NCBI GenBank assembly: GCA_964642315.1 | Contig: CAZXOG010000001.1 | Span: 434,001-498,000, forward strand | Length of the DNA: 64,000 nt | Reading direction: 5' to 3' | From: JAGVDM01 sp964642315 | GTDB lineage: Bacteria; Patescibacteriota; Gracilibacteria; Peribacterales; Peribacteraceae | In this document: piece after piece, positions 51,667 to 60,355 of the stretch | Numbering within the stretch: the stretch's first letter is position 1 | Layout of the letters: each line of letters begins with the position of its first letter | The notes under the pieces: generated by a model | What the model was told of the DNA's origin: nothing | Database searches by the model: none | The model's input: the letters and a program-made list of their open reading frames with translations, nothing else | Made by a program: the position numbers and the translations under genes

Positions 51667-51780
51667 GGAAAGGAGGGGAATACGGCACTATCGTACGTCG
51701 TTTATCTGCATCGGCAAAGTGGCAGCTGCCATGGTGCATGGTGGCAGATGCCAAGAATAATTTGCTATAGTGAGCATGCC

Positions 51781-52752
51781 ATGGAGGCTCCTTTGCATCC
51801 GGCAAATCGCCATCTGCTTCGCGCCTGGTACAAGTGGTGCTTCGGAGTGTGGAAACACAACCGGATCGTGAGGAGGATCAAGGAGTGGATTCCCGCCCCC
51901 GCACGAGCTGCCGCTATCCGGTGCGAGGAGAAGCTCCGTGCGCGTTTCTGCGGCGCGAATTCCCCCTGCATTCCCGTCGGGAAATTCCGGATGAAGCTCG
52001 ACGTTCTCGATACACTGCGCCTCTCGTTCTACGGCGAGTACGAGCCGCTCACCACGTTGGCGATGCGGTCACTCATCGGACAGGGGCACACGGCGATCGA
52101 TATCGGCGCGCACATCGGGTACTACACGCTGCTCATGGCAGATGCCGTGGGGAGCGGCGGGAAGGTGATCGCCTTCGAACCGGAACCGGGGAACTATGCA
52201 ATTCTCCAGGAAAACGTGAGGAACAACGGTTACTGCAATGTGCAGCTGGTGCAGAAAGCGGTGGCGGACCGTACCGGCATATCGACGCTCCACATTAGCA
52301 CCGCCGCGAACTCGGGGACGCATTCGTTGCTGCCCCTCGAGAAAGGGGAGAAGGCATCCATCCCCGTCAGTCAGACGAGCCTCGATGAGGAACTGAAGGA
52401 ATTCGCGGAACCGATCGATTGCATCAAGATGGACATTCAGGGTGCGGAGCCGCTCGCTTTTCGCGGGATGAAGGATCTCATCCGGCGCAACCCCGCCATG
52501 AGCATCATCCTCGAGTTCGATCCAAACTTCCTCACGAAGAACGGAGAAGATCCCCACCGCTTCCTTCAGGAGATCCGGGAGGCAGGATTCGTGATCCACT
52601 GCATCGACGAGGACCGCGAACAGCAGTGGGCGGAGCCGGAATCCCTGCGCGTCCTCGCGGAAACGCACCCTCCGGAAATCGAGGCATACTGGAACCTCGT
52701 CTGCACGCCGAAATCTCTGCGCTGGAATCTGCCCAGAGACAGCGCCTCGTAA
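51781..52752 (+). CDS. FkbM family methyltransferase
   Basis: A 323-residue SAM-dependent methyltransferase. SAM motif I reads AIDIGAHIGYYTLLMA (about residue 115); IAFEPEPGNYAIL, the IDCIKMDIQGAEPLAFRG segment and IILEFDPNFL follow, all typical of FkbM proteins. Such enzymes O-methylate sugars or small molecules and are common near glycan genes; the substrate here is unknown. A basic N-terminal 70 residues precedes the domain. TATAGT lies 9 bases before the ATG at 51781. Confidence 0.88.
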   Translation: MEAPLHPANRHLLRAWYKWCFGVWKHNRIVRRIKEWIPAPARAAAIRCEEKLRARFCGANSPCIPVGKFRMKLDVLDTLRLSFYGEYEPLTTLAMRSLIGQGHTAIDIGAHIGYYTLLMADAVGSGGKVIAFEPEPGNYAILQENVRNNGYCNVQLVQKAVADRTGISTLHISTAANSGTHSLLPLEKGEKASIPVSQTSLDEELKEFAEPIDCIKMDIQGAEPLAFRGMKDLIRRNPAMSIILEFDPNFLTKNGEDPHRFLQEIREAGFVIHCIDEDREQQWAEPESLRVLAETHPPEIEAYWNLVCTPKSLRWNLPRDSAS

Positions 52753-52755
52753 CCC

Positions 52756-53580
52756 TTACAGCGCACGGAACGTCCTCTGCATGAGCAGCGTGTCTTCCTC
52801 GAGGATTGGGGATTCGCACACAACAACCCCCTCCACATTCCGTTCCTTCAGGACACCAAGGAATTCCTTCCAGCGAGCGTCGCTCTTGCGAAGAGGCAGG
52901 TGCCGGCGTTCACCCTTCGCCGTGTACTCGATGCCGGAGAAATGCATGTGCACGCGCTTGAGCGCCGCCTTGCCGAGTTCCTTCTGGTAGCGGTCGAGCA
53001 TGGTGCTCCACTCCTCCCGGGTATTCCACTGCCCGCCGGAGCGGGCGTGCATGTGGGCAGGATCGATGCAGGGGTAGATGCCAAACTCCCTGCTTAAAGC
53101 GAGCACTTCCTCCAGCGTGCCGAACTGCGTGCCCTTCCCCATGGTCTCGAATGCCAGGTTGATCGTGAGACGCTTCTTCCGGGCAGCGGCGAGGATCTCC
53201 TCCGTCGCGCGGCGGACGCGCCCGAACGCCTGTTCGGGTGCCATGCCCGTGTAGAACGCCGGGTGCACGCAGACCGAGTGGGCACCCGCGATCTGCCCCA
53301 TCTCCATGGCATCGAGGATCCGCCGCTTGCTCGCCGCGAGCGTCGCCTTCTCCGGAGAATTCAAGTTGACGTAATACGGCGCGTGGACGGTGAGGTACAT
53401 GCCGTACCCCTCCGCGGTCTCACGGATCTCGCGCATGCGCTCCGGGTTCTTCGGCACGTTCTGCACCCACTCGAGCTCCATTGCGGTGATGCCGAGCACA
53501 TGGGCGCGCTTCAGCCCTTCCACGGTCCCGCCGGGAGCGGGCGTAGAATGCGGCGTGCCGGCGACGGCGAAGTGGAGCAC
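52756..53580 (-). CDS. Endonuclease IV-like TIM-barrel protein
   Basis: A 274-residue AP endonuclease family 2 protein. Metal-ligand positions can be followed: HAPYYVN, SVCVHPAF, FETMG, CIDPAHMHARSGG, HMHFSG and VCESPILEED. It should cleave abasic sites or be a related sugar isomerase; the ligand pattern favours endonuclease IV-like repair, though some residues differ from the Nfo consensus. GTG 53580 is the start because TATACT ends 6 bases upstream; the longer frame is low-complexity. Divergent from the nucleotidyltransferase with an identical promoter. Confidence 0.8.
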   Translation of the reverse strand: MLHFAVAGTPHSTPAPGGTVEGLKRAHVLGITAMELEWVQNVPKNPERMREIRETAEGYGMYLTVHAPYYVNLNSPEKATLAASKRRILDAMEMGQIAGAHSVCVHPAFYTGMAPEQAFGRVRRATEEILAAARKKRLTINLAFETMGKGTQFGTLEEVLALSREFGIYPCIDPAHMHARSGGQWNTREEWSTMLDRYQKELGKAALKRVHMHFSGIEYTAKGERRHLPLRKSDARWKEFLGVLKERNVEGVVVCESPILEEDTLLMQRTFRAL

Positions 53581-53586
53581 GGAAAC

Positions 53587-53592
53587 AGTATA
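53587..53592 (-). promoter_or_regulatory. -10 element of the endonuclease IV-like gene
   Basis: TATACT on the minus strand, 6 bases before GTG 53580. It is part of the outer inverted repeat. Confidence 0.6.
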
Positions 53593-53686
53593 CAGGGGAG
53601 AGTATGCAGTATTCAGGGTAATGACTACTACATGCCGCCTCCCTGCATACTGACTCCTGAATACTGCATACTGAATACTCATCCCT

Positions 53687-53692
53687 TATACT
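53687..53692 (+). promoter_or_regulatory. -10 element of the nucleotidyltransferase gene
   Basis: TATACT on the plus strand, 6 bases before GTG 53699. It mirrors the element of the divergent gene. Confidence 0.6.
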
Positions 53693-53698
53693 GTTTCC

Positions 53699-55114
53699 GT
53701 GCCCATTGCGAAGGACATCATCAGCCGGACGCTCGCAACGAAGCAGGGCGAACAGGCCTTCAGGCTCGTGGAGACCCTTTCCGAAGCGGGGCACGATGCC
53801 TGGTGGGTGGGAGGATGCGTGCGGGACATGCTCCTCGGGAGGCTGCCTGAGGACATCGATATCGCGACCTCGGCGCTCCCGGGGCAGGTGACGACCCTCT
53901 TCAAGAAGACCGATGCCAGCGCCGCGAAGTTCGGAGCCGTCCTCGTATCGCTCGGCGGCGAGGTGTTCGAGGTAACGACCTTCCGCGAGGATGACTCGGC
54001 TTCCGACGGGAGACACCCGGAATCCGTGCGCTTCGGGATGATCGAGAAAGACGCGCGCCGGCGCGACTTTACTGTGAACGCGATGTACTGGCACCCGATC
54101 TCGCGCGAGCTCTTCGATCCGTATCAGGGGCAGATCGACCTGCGCGAACGCCTTGTCCGCTTCATCGGCGATCCGGAGGAGCGCATCCGTCACGATGCAT
54201 TGCGCTTGCTGCGCGCCGTGCGCTTCCGTGCCCTCCTCAATGGGCAGTACCACCCCCAGACATTCGAGGCGCTGCACAAGCGGTCCAAGGACATTCAGGT
54301 GCTCTCGGGGACACGGCGCTTTGCGGAGCTTCAGAGAATGCTCCTCGGGCCGCATCCCGAGATCGCGTTCGAGGATCTGTGGGAAACGGACGTCATCGAG
54401 TACCTCCTCCCGGAACTCCACGCCTGCAAGGGTGTTGCGCAGCCGAGCGTGCCGCACGGCGGCAACGACGTCTGGACGCACACGATGAACGTCATCGCAT
54501 CGTTCACCGCCGACCACGGGGAGGATGTCCGCTGGGCAGCGCTCTTCCACGACATCGGCAAACCGCCCTCCTTCTCCATCGAGGAAGACCGCATCCACTT
54601 CAACGAGCACGCCTCGGTCGGCGCCGTCATGACGCGCCAGGCGCTTGACCGCCTCCAGTGCCCGGGCAGCAGGCGCGACAAGATCGCCTGGCTCGTGGAG
54701 CACCACATGATGATGGGCACTTTCGGCAAGCTCAATGATGAACGGAAAGCGCACTGGTACTACCACCCGTGGTTCGTAGAGCTCCTGCAGCTCTTCTGGC
54801 TCGATGTCGCCGGCACGCACGACCGGGACTTCGCGTTCTACGAGAGCATCGTCGCGGACTACACGACGTTCCTCGACGAGCATCCCCGCCCGCCGAAACC
54901 CATCCTCTCGGGCGTCGAGGCGATGGAGCAGCTCGGCATCGGCCCGGGGGAAGACCTCGGCAGATTGCTCAAGCAGCTCTATGACGCGCAGCTCGCCGGC
55001 ACGCTGAAGACTCGCAGGGAAGCACTGGATTTCCTTGGGGAACTCGCAGTCGGCGGGGAGAAACGGCAGAAGTTGCCAGCGGGGAAGGGGAAGGGGAAGA
55101 ATAGGGGACGGTGA
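53699..55114 (+). CDS. tRNA nucleotidyltransferase / poly(A) polymerase family with HD domain
   Basis: A 471-residue class II nucleotidyltransferase. The head has WWVGGCVRDMLLGRLPEDIDIAT with the catalytic DxD, RRDFTVNAMYW and the RIRHDALRLLRAVRF neck motif; an HD domain follows (about 265-340, ALFHDIGKP), then a helical tail ending in a basic KGKGKN patch. It may add CCA to tRNAs, or be a poly(A) polymerase; most tRNA genes here already encode CCA, so repair is plausible. The GTG start follows TATACT. The stop overlaps the next GTG by 4 bases. Confidence 0.88.
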   Translation: MPIAKDIISRTLATKQGEQAFRLVETLSEAGHDAWWVGGCVRDMLLGRLPEDIDIATSALPGQVTTLFKKTDASAAKFGAVLVSLGGEVFEVTTFREDDSASDGRHPESVRFGMIEKDARRRDFTVNAMYWHPISRELFDPYQGQIDLRERLVRFIGDPEERIRHDALRLLRAVRFRALLNGQYHPQTFEALHKRSKDIQVLSGTRRFAELQRMLLGPHPEIAFEDLWETDVIEYLLPELHACKGVAQPSVPHGGNDVWTHTMNVIASFTADHGEDVRWAALFHDIGKPPSFSIEEDRIHFNEHASVGAVMTRQALDRLQCPGSRRDKIAWLVEHHMMMGTFGKLNDERKAHWYYHPWFVELLQLFWLDVAGTHDRDFAFYESIVADYTTFLDEHPRPPKPILSGVEAMEQLGIGPGEDLGRLLKQLYDAQLAGTLKTRREALDFLGELAVGGEKRQKLPAGKGKGKNRGR

Positions 55115-55860
55115 CTGCCCGCAAGAGCAGCAGAGCCACAGGCACGCAGCACCACATCGTGCCGACATCCGTGGGCGGCTCCGACCACGAGGTGAACGTG
55201 GTGGGAGACGTGCGACACTCGCTCCACAGCAACTACCACCAGTGGGGGAGCAACCGCCCGCCCTGCTTCAACGTGCGGCTCGCAGTGCTCAATGCCGTGG
55301 GGGGCGATTACTGCCCGGAACCCGAGCAGGTGGAGAACGTGCTGCAGATCACGACGATGGCGCGCTGGCATCAGCTCTACGCACCCGAAGCATTCGTGGG
55401 GGTCACCGTCCCCGGCGCGATGGAGAAAGCGTGCAAGGCAGCAGAATTCCAGATTACCTTCTGGAAGGAAGAGGAGCTCCTCATCCGCAATCTCCTCCAC
55501 GCGCTCCTCAACGGCCGCGCGTTCCCGGTGCGCACGAGCGCCGGCGCGACCTTGCAGACGAACATCCTCCTCGGCATGCAGCGCAAGTCGCTGCGGGGAG
55601 CCATGAACCGTTTCCTCACGGAACAGCTTGGCAGGAAATACCTGTGGGTGAACGCGATGCAGGATCAAACACGCGAGGATCTCTCGATGTGGGTGGATGC
55701 GATGCCGAACGCCACGCCGATCCTCGATCCCCGGAGCGGAAGGGCGAAGCACGACTTCGAGCGCGTGCTCACCGAGCAGGAGAGCAAGATCACCGCGTTC
55801 ATCGGGGAGAAGCAGGCGGAAGTGCAGCGCCTCGCGGCGAGGATGCTGCAGCAGAAGTGA
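55111..55860 (+). CDS. HNH-like protein of unknown role
   Basis: A 249-residue protein translationally coupled to the upstream gene (GTGA). Near the N-terminus, HHIVPTSVGGSDHEVNVVGD and then H..LHSNYH resemble an HNH/ββα-metal nuclease core (HH, N, H), but the spacing is shorter than usual and I cannot identify a family. The rest is helical with one Cys and no membrane segment. Coupling to a tRNA-processing gene suggests an RNA or DNA target. The nuclease reading is inference. Confidence 0.55.
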   Translation: MTARKSSRATGTQHHIVPTSVGGSDHEVNVVGDVRHSLHSNYHQWGSNRPPCFNVRLAVLNAVGGDYCPEPEQVENVLQITTMARWHQLYAPEAFVGVTVPGAMEKACKAAEFQITFWKEEELLIRNLLHALLNGRAFPVRTSAGATLQTNILLGMQRKSLRGAMNRFLTEQLGRKYLWVNAMQDQTREDLSMWVDAMPNATPILDPRSGRAKHDFERVLTEQESKITAFIGEKQAEVQRLAARMLQQK

Positions 55861-55911
55861 TGGATGGCGTTCCTTTTATCCGGCAACAAAGGGGATGATC
55901 CCGCTACGATG

Positions 55912-56265
55912 TCACACGCGGCTCTTGCTGTTCATAGCGGTGAAGAGACATACCGCGGCTATCACGAGACTCAGGAGGTTCCCCTCCATGTTCGTCTGGA
56001 ACACCCCGAAGATATTGCCGTTCATTGCGAAGCCGATCACCGCGACTGCGCCGTACGCGATGCCAAGGAGCAGGAGGATCGACCGCGCGTAACCGTAGGT
56101 GCCGGCCACCGCGAGCAGGAGCACGCCGGTACCGATGTGGAGGAGGTTATGGATTGGCTCCGTGCGGACGCCGAAAACGCCGCCGGATACGAAGAACCCG
56201 GCGACCCCGAGCACGAGCAGCGCGATGCCGAGGAGACGCGCGACGAGTTTGACGAAGAGTGTCAT
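55912..56265 (-). CDS. Small four-TM protein, DUF4383-like
   Basis: A 117-residue membrane protein with four helices (about 8-28, 40-60, 62-80, 90-110). FGVRTEPIHNLLHIGTGVLLL and the Gly-rich first helix are the features of the DUF4383 family, whose function is not known. It follows hppA on the same strand, after a terminator. Confidence 0.7.
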   Translation of the reverse strand: MTLFVKLVARLLGIALLVLGVAGFFVSGGVFGVRTEPIHNLLHIGTGVLLLAVAGTYGYARSILLLLGIAYGAVAVIGFAMNGNIFGVFQTNMEGNLLSLVIAAVCLFTAMNSKSRV

Positions 56266-56316
56266 GGGAGGGGGAGGGAAAAGGCTAGGGGAAACTGTAC
56301 CATACGGAAAACCGCC

Positions 56317-56342
56317 CTGCCGGGCGGTTTTCGGATGCGGGG
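56317..56342 (-). terminator. hppA terminator
   Basis: GAAAACCGCCC, TGCC loop, GGGCGGTTTTC: an 11-base perfect stem 12 bases past the hppA stop on the minus strand. The stem itself carries the T-run, so it can work in both directions. Confidence 0.75.
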
Positions 56343-56353
56343 ATGAACGCGCT

Positions 56354-58477
56354 CTAGATGAAGAGCGTCACGAGCGCGAGCGTGAGCGTGGAGAACAGCT
56401 TGATGAGCACGTGCAGGCTCGGGCCGGCAGTATCCTTGAACGGATCGCCGACGGTGTCGCCGGTCACCGATGCCTGGTGCGCGGGACTGCGCTTGCCGCC
56501 GTGATGCCCGGTCTCGATGTACTTCTTCGCGTTGTCCCACGCGCCGCCCGCGTTATTCAGGTAGGCGGCGAGGAGCACGCCGACGATCGTGCCGACCATC
56601 AGGAATCCCGCGACGGCTTCGGCACGGAGGACAAGGCCGACGAGGATCGGCGCGGCAACCGCGACGATGCCGGGGAGAATCATCTCCTTGAGTGCGGCCT
56701 TCGTGGCGATATCCACAGCCGCGGCGTAATCCGGCTCCACCTTGCCCTCCATGATGCCCTTCTTCTCGCGGAACTGCTTGCGCACCTCCTCCACGATCAC
56801 GCTCGCGGCGCGGCCGACCGCGCGGATGGCGAGCGAGGTGAAGAAGAACACGACCATGGCGCCGATGAATGCGCCGACGAACACCGTCACCTTCGCCAGA
56901 TCCACGCCGCGAAGGTGCGCCTCCTCGAGGAACGCGGAGAAGAGCAGGAACGCCGCGAGGGCGGCGGAACCGACTGCGTAGCCCTTCGTGAGGGCCTTTG
57001 TCGTGTTGCCGCAGGCATCGAGCTCGTCCGTGACCTTGCGCATGTCTTCCGGCGCCTTGGACATCTCCACGATGCCGCCAGCGTTATCCGTGATCGGGCC
57101 GAACATGTCCATGGCAAGCACATAGCCCACCATCGTGAGCATGCCCATGGTGGCAACGGCGGTGCCGTAGAGCCCGCCTCCGTGGATGCCCGTCTGCGAA
57201 CCGAACCAGAAGGAGAGGAAGAGCGCTATGCACACCGTGAGCACAGAGAGCCCGGTGGATTCCATGCCGATCGCCGTGCCGGAGATGATGTTCGTGGCAT
57301 GGCCCGTGGTGGAAGCCTCCGCGATGGACTGCACGGGGCGGTGCTCCTTGCTCGTGTAGAAATCCGTGATGTACACGAACGCGACGCTCGTGAGGATGCC
57401 GGCGACGCCGGAGAGGAAGAACCAGAACGCGGAATTCGAGGTGGAGAAGAACGATGTGAGGGAGTGCGCCACCGAAACAAATTCGCCGGAAGAAAGCATG
57501 AGTGCTGAACAAACGTAGAGAACGATCGTCGTCAGGACCGTCGTAAACCAGTAGCCGCGGATCATGGCGTTCATCGGCGGCTCGTGTTCCTTGGCCTTCA
57601 CGGAGTACACGCCGACGATCGTCGCGAGCAGGCCGAACGCGCGGAGGATCAGGGGGAAGAGGATCCCCTTGAGCCCGAACGTGGCGTAGAGGCCCACTCC
57701 GAGCACCATGGCTCCGATGTTTTCGGCGGAGATGGATTCGAAGAGGTCCGCCCCGCGGCCCGCGCAGTCGCCAACGTTGTCGCCGACGAGGTCCGCCACC
57801 ACTGCGGGATTCCGGGGATCATCCTCCGGGATTCCCGCCTCAATCTTCCCCACGAGATCCGCGCCGACGTCCGCGGCCTTCGTGTAGATGCCGCCGCCAA
57901 GCTGTGCGAAGAGCGCCACGAAGCTTGCGCCGAAGCCGTAGCCCACGATGAGCGCGGGGATCTGCGATGCAGAGAGGCCGAAGGCGAAGCGGTAGACGAT
58001 GTAGAGGGCGCTGATGCCGAGCAGCGAAAGCGCCGTGATGACGATGGCGGAAACGGTGCCGCCGCGCAGCGCCATGGTGAGCGCGCTATTGAGCCCCTTG
58101 CTCGAGCTGCTCGCCACCTTGAGGTTCGCCTTGGTGGCCACCACCATGCTCACCACCCCGGCGATGCCGGAGAGAAATGCGCCGAGGAGGAAGGAAATAC
58201 CCACCTCCACCCCGTGCTGCCAGCCCTCCTGGCCGGAGCCAGTGAGCCCGTAGGCGAGCATCATGCCGAACGCCACGACCACCGAGAGCACCGCGATCGT
58301 GCGGTACTGGCGGTTCACGAAGGCGCGCGCGCCCACGGCGATGGCATGAGCAACCTTCTGCATTGCCGGCGTGCCGTCCCCGCCGCGGAGGACGCCTTTC
58401 CAGAAGACGATGCTATAGAGGAGCCCCGCGAACGCAACGACCGGCGCGAGGAGCTCGAGTGAGAGGGAGGAGACCAT
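56354..58477 (-). CDS. hppA: Membrane-bound proton-translocating pyrophosphatase
   Basis: A 707-residue, about 16-helix pump that uses PPi to move H+ or Na+. Active-site text includes DVGADLVGKIEAGIPEDDPRN, GDNVGDCAGRGADLFES and DNAGGIVEM. In GNTTKALTKGYAVGS (about residue 490) the position that is Ala in potassium-dependent pumps is Lys, so this is of the K+-independent class, usually H+-pumping. It would let the cell recover energy from pyrophosphate. It is followed by a strong terminator. Confidence 0.95.
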   Translation of the reverse strand: MVSSLSLELLAPVVAFAGLLYSIVFWKGVLRGGDGTPAMQKVAHAIAVGARAFVNRQYRTIAVLSVVVAFGMMLAYGLTGSGQEGWQHGVEVGISFLLGAFLSGIAGVVSMVVATKANLKVASSSSKGLNSALTMALRGGTVSAIVITALSLLGISALYIVYRFAFGLSASQIPALIVGYGFGASFVALFAQLGGGIYTKAADVGADLVGKIEAGIPEDDPRNPAVVADLVGDNVGDCAGRGADLFESISAENIGAMVLGVGLYATFGLKGILFPLILRAFGLLATIVGVYSVKAKEHEPPMNAMIRGYWFTTVLTTIVLYVCSALMLSSGEFVSVAHSLTSFFSTSNSAFWFFLSGVAGILTSVAFVYITDFYTSKEHRPVQSIAEASTTGHATNIISGTAIGMESTGLSVLTVCIALFLSFWFGSQTGIHGGGLYGTAVATMGMLTMVGYVLAMDMFGPITDNAGGIVEMSKAPEDMRKVTDELDACGNTTKALTKGYAVGSAALAAFLLFSAFLEEAHLRGVDLAKVTVFVGAFIGAMVVFFFTSLAIRAVGRAASVIVEEVRKQFREKKGIMEGKVEPDYAAAVDIATKAALKEMILPGIVAVAAPILVGLVLRAEAVAGFLMVGTIVGVLLAAYLNNAGGAWDNAKKYIETGHHGGKRSPAHQASVTGDTVGDPFKDTAGPSLHVLIKLFSTLTLALVTLFI

Positions 58478-58607
58478 GAACGGAAGGGGGAAAACCTTTA
58501 GAAATCAGACCGCGGCGGCGGGTGCCGCCGGTACGGTAGGCGAAGAATACTGAGGAATCCGCCGGGAAGTCAACGAAGAGCCCCGCCTGGCAAGGTATGC
58601 GGGGCAC

Positions 58608-58645
58608 AAAAACGCAGGGATGCAACGCACGGCCGCACCCCTGCG
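58608..58645 (-). terminator. Terminator of the SIMPL gene
   Basis: On the minus strand CGCAGGG and CCCTGCG pair around an imperfect GC-rich loop, followed by TTTTTG. A second hairpin, GCCCCGC/GCGGGGC (58580-58605), lies next to it. Confidence 0.7.
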
Positions 58646-58660
58646 AAGAATGCGAAGGGG

Positions 58661-59419
58661 TCACTTGAGCTCGTACGTCAGGTACACACGCACGGTGATC
58701 TCCTGCTCGCCGGAGGGCACCGCCGACTGCGCCATGTCTCCTCCGCCGCCGTACCCGCCGCCCTTGCCGTAGGAGGTTTCCACGTAGGGCGACACGTCCT
58801 CGCCGTAGCTCATCAGCTCGCCCACGTGCATTCCGAGCTCCGCTGCGAGTTTCTCCGCCTGTTCCTTGGCCTTGGCGATGGATTCTTTGCGGGCCTGGTC
58901 GCGCACGGCCGCAAGATCATCGATGCGGAACTCTATACCGGAGACGTTGTTAGCCCCCGCCTGCGTCGCAGCGGAGATCACGTCAGCCACCTTGGAGGGA
59001 TCGCGGACCTTGATCGCAACGCTCTGGCTGGCCTCGTACCCGCGCGGGATCTGCTCGCCATCCTTCCAGTCGTAGGCGGGGTAGAGGGTAAAGCCGCTCG
59101 TCTGGATATCCTTCTGTTCAATGCCGGACGCTGCCACGGCGTCGAGGATCTTCTTCATGTTCTGCTCCAGCATGTCCATGGCTTCCTGCGAGGTTTCCTG
59201 CCTGCCGGTCTGCACGCCGAGCGTCACGGTCGCGAGATCCGGTTTGGCGGCCACCTTGGTCTCGCCCTGCACGGAGATGCTCGGATGGTTCTGCGGCTGC
59301 ACTTCCACGTACTTGCCGGCGAGGAAGAAGATCCCCGCGAGCACGGTGGTGGGGAGCGCCACGGTGTAGAAAATCCGCAGGAGCGCGGGAGTGGAGGTGG
59401 AGATGGTCGTCGTTGCCAT
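58661..59419 (-). CDS. SIMPL (DUF541) domain protein
   Basis: A 252-residue exported or membrane-anchored protein: one hydrophobic helix (about 14-34), then a SIMPL domain with ISVQGETKVAAKPDLATVTLGVQT and the ILDAVAASGIEQKDIQT..TLYPAYD segment, with a Gly/Tyr-rich insertion (about 215-235, YGKGGGYGGGG) near the end. SIMPL proteins are widespread periplasmic or surface proteins of largely unknown role. The Gly insert suggests a flexible surface loop. It has its own terminator. Confidence 0.85.
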   Translation of the reverse strand: MATTTISTSTPALLRIFYTVALPTTVLAGIFFLAGKYVEVQPQNHPSISVQGETKVAAKPDLATVTLGVQTGRQETSQEAMDMLEQNMKKILDAVAASGIEQKDIQTSGFTLYPAYDWKDGEQIPRGYEASQSVAIKVRDPSKVADVISAATQAGANNVSGIEFRIDDLAAVRDQARKESIAKAKEQAEKLAAELGMHVGELMSYGEDVSPYVETSYGKGGGYGGGGDMAQSAVPSGEQEITVRVYLTYELK

Positions 59420-59522
59420 ACGCGTGAGGAGGAAAAGGGATAGACCGGAGATCCTAGAGTACTCCGTACCCGCCTCTACGAGAAAGTGGGCGGAAGGTTA
59501 CAGGAACCTGTACGATGGTCGC

Positions 59523-60335
59523 GTGACAACATTGATTGCAGACATGCACCCCGTGATGCAGGCGCTCGTTGCCACGCTCTTCACATGGGGGGTCACCGCG
59601 CTCGGCGCCGCCGTGGTGTTCCTTACGAGAACCGTAAGCCGCAGGTTCCTGGATGCCTCGCTCGGCTTCGCCGCGGGCGTGATGATCGCCGCGAGCTTCT
59701 GGTCGCTCCTCGCCCCCGCGATCACGCTCGCAGAGGAAATGGGCATGCTCCCATGGCTGCCGCCGCTCCTCGGCTTTACCGCCGGGGCGGTCACGCTCTT
59801 CGCCATAGACAGGATTCTGCCGCACCTGCACCTCTTCGCCCCGCTCTCGCAGGCGGAGGGCATCCACACGCACTGGCGCAAAAGCGTGCTCCTCGTGCTC
59901 GCGATCACGCTCCACAACTTCCCGGAGGGGCTCGCCGTCGGCGTTGCCTTCGGCGCCATCGCCGCGGGCTACGAATCTGCCACCCTCTCCGCTGCGGTGG
60001 CGCTGGCGATCGGGATCGGCTTGCAGAACTTCCCGGAGGGCATCGCGGTCTCCGTCCCGCTGCGGGGCGGGGGCTTAAGCGCCAGGAAGAGCTTCTTTTT
60101 GGGCCAGCTCTCCGCCGTGGTGGAGCCTGTTGCAGGCGTGCTCGGCGCTCTGGCAGTAGTGCTCATGCGGCCGCTTTTACCCTATGCACTGGCCTTCGCC
60201 GCGGGCGCCATGATCTATGTGGTGGTAGAAGAAGTGATCCCGGAATCGCAATCCGGCGGCAATGCGGATTACGCAACAATCGGCGCGATTGTAGGGTTCG
60301 CGTTGATGATGAGTTTGGACGTGGGGTTGGGGTGA
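59523..60335 (+). CDS. ZIP family metal transporter
   Basis: A 270-residue integral membrane protein with about eight helices. The ZIP metal-site motifs appear in helices 4 and 5, ITLHNFPEGLAVGV and GIGLQNFPEGIAVSV. It probably imports zinc or another divalent metal (ZupT-like). GTG 59523 is chosen since TACGAT ends 6 bases upstream and the membrane part begins just after. Divergent from the SIMPL gene. Confidence 0.9.
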   Translation: MTTLIADMHPVMQALVATLFTWGVTALGAAVVFLTRTVSRRFLDASLGFAAGVMIAASFWSLLAPAITLAEEMGMLPWLPPLLGFTAGAVTLFAIDRILPHLHLFAPLSQAEGIHTHWRKSVLLVLAITLHNFPEGLAVGVAFGAIAAGYESATLSAAVALAIGIGLQNFPEGIAVSVPLRGGGLSARKSFFLGQLSAVVEPVAGVLGALAVVLMRPLLPYALAFAAGAMIYVVVEEVIPESQSGGNADYATIGAIVGFALMMSLDVGLG

Positions 60336-60355
60336 GAGATTGCAACAGTAGCCGC

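Larger units (their letters stand above)
53578..53701. repeat. Nested inverted repeats between two divergent genes
   Basis: The outer arms (53578-53592 and 53687-53701) are 15-base perfect complements reading TATACTGTTTCCGTG in each direction, so both genes have the same -10 and GTG start. Inner arms (53601-53616 and 53657-53672) are 16-base complements with core CTGAATACTGCATACT. Decamers of the type CTG(A/C)ATACTG recur four times between 53643 and 53680. Confidence 0.7.

Noticed and set aside
53420..55168. 582-codon frame antisense to the nucleotidyltransferase
   Set aside because: Shadow of the real gene; no motif, and it runs through the inverted-repeat promoter region.
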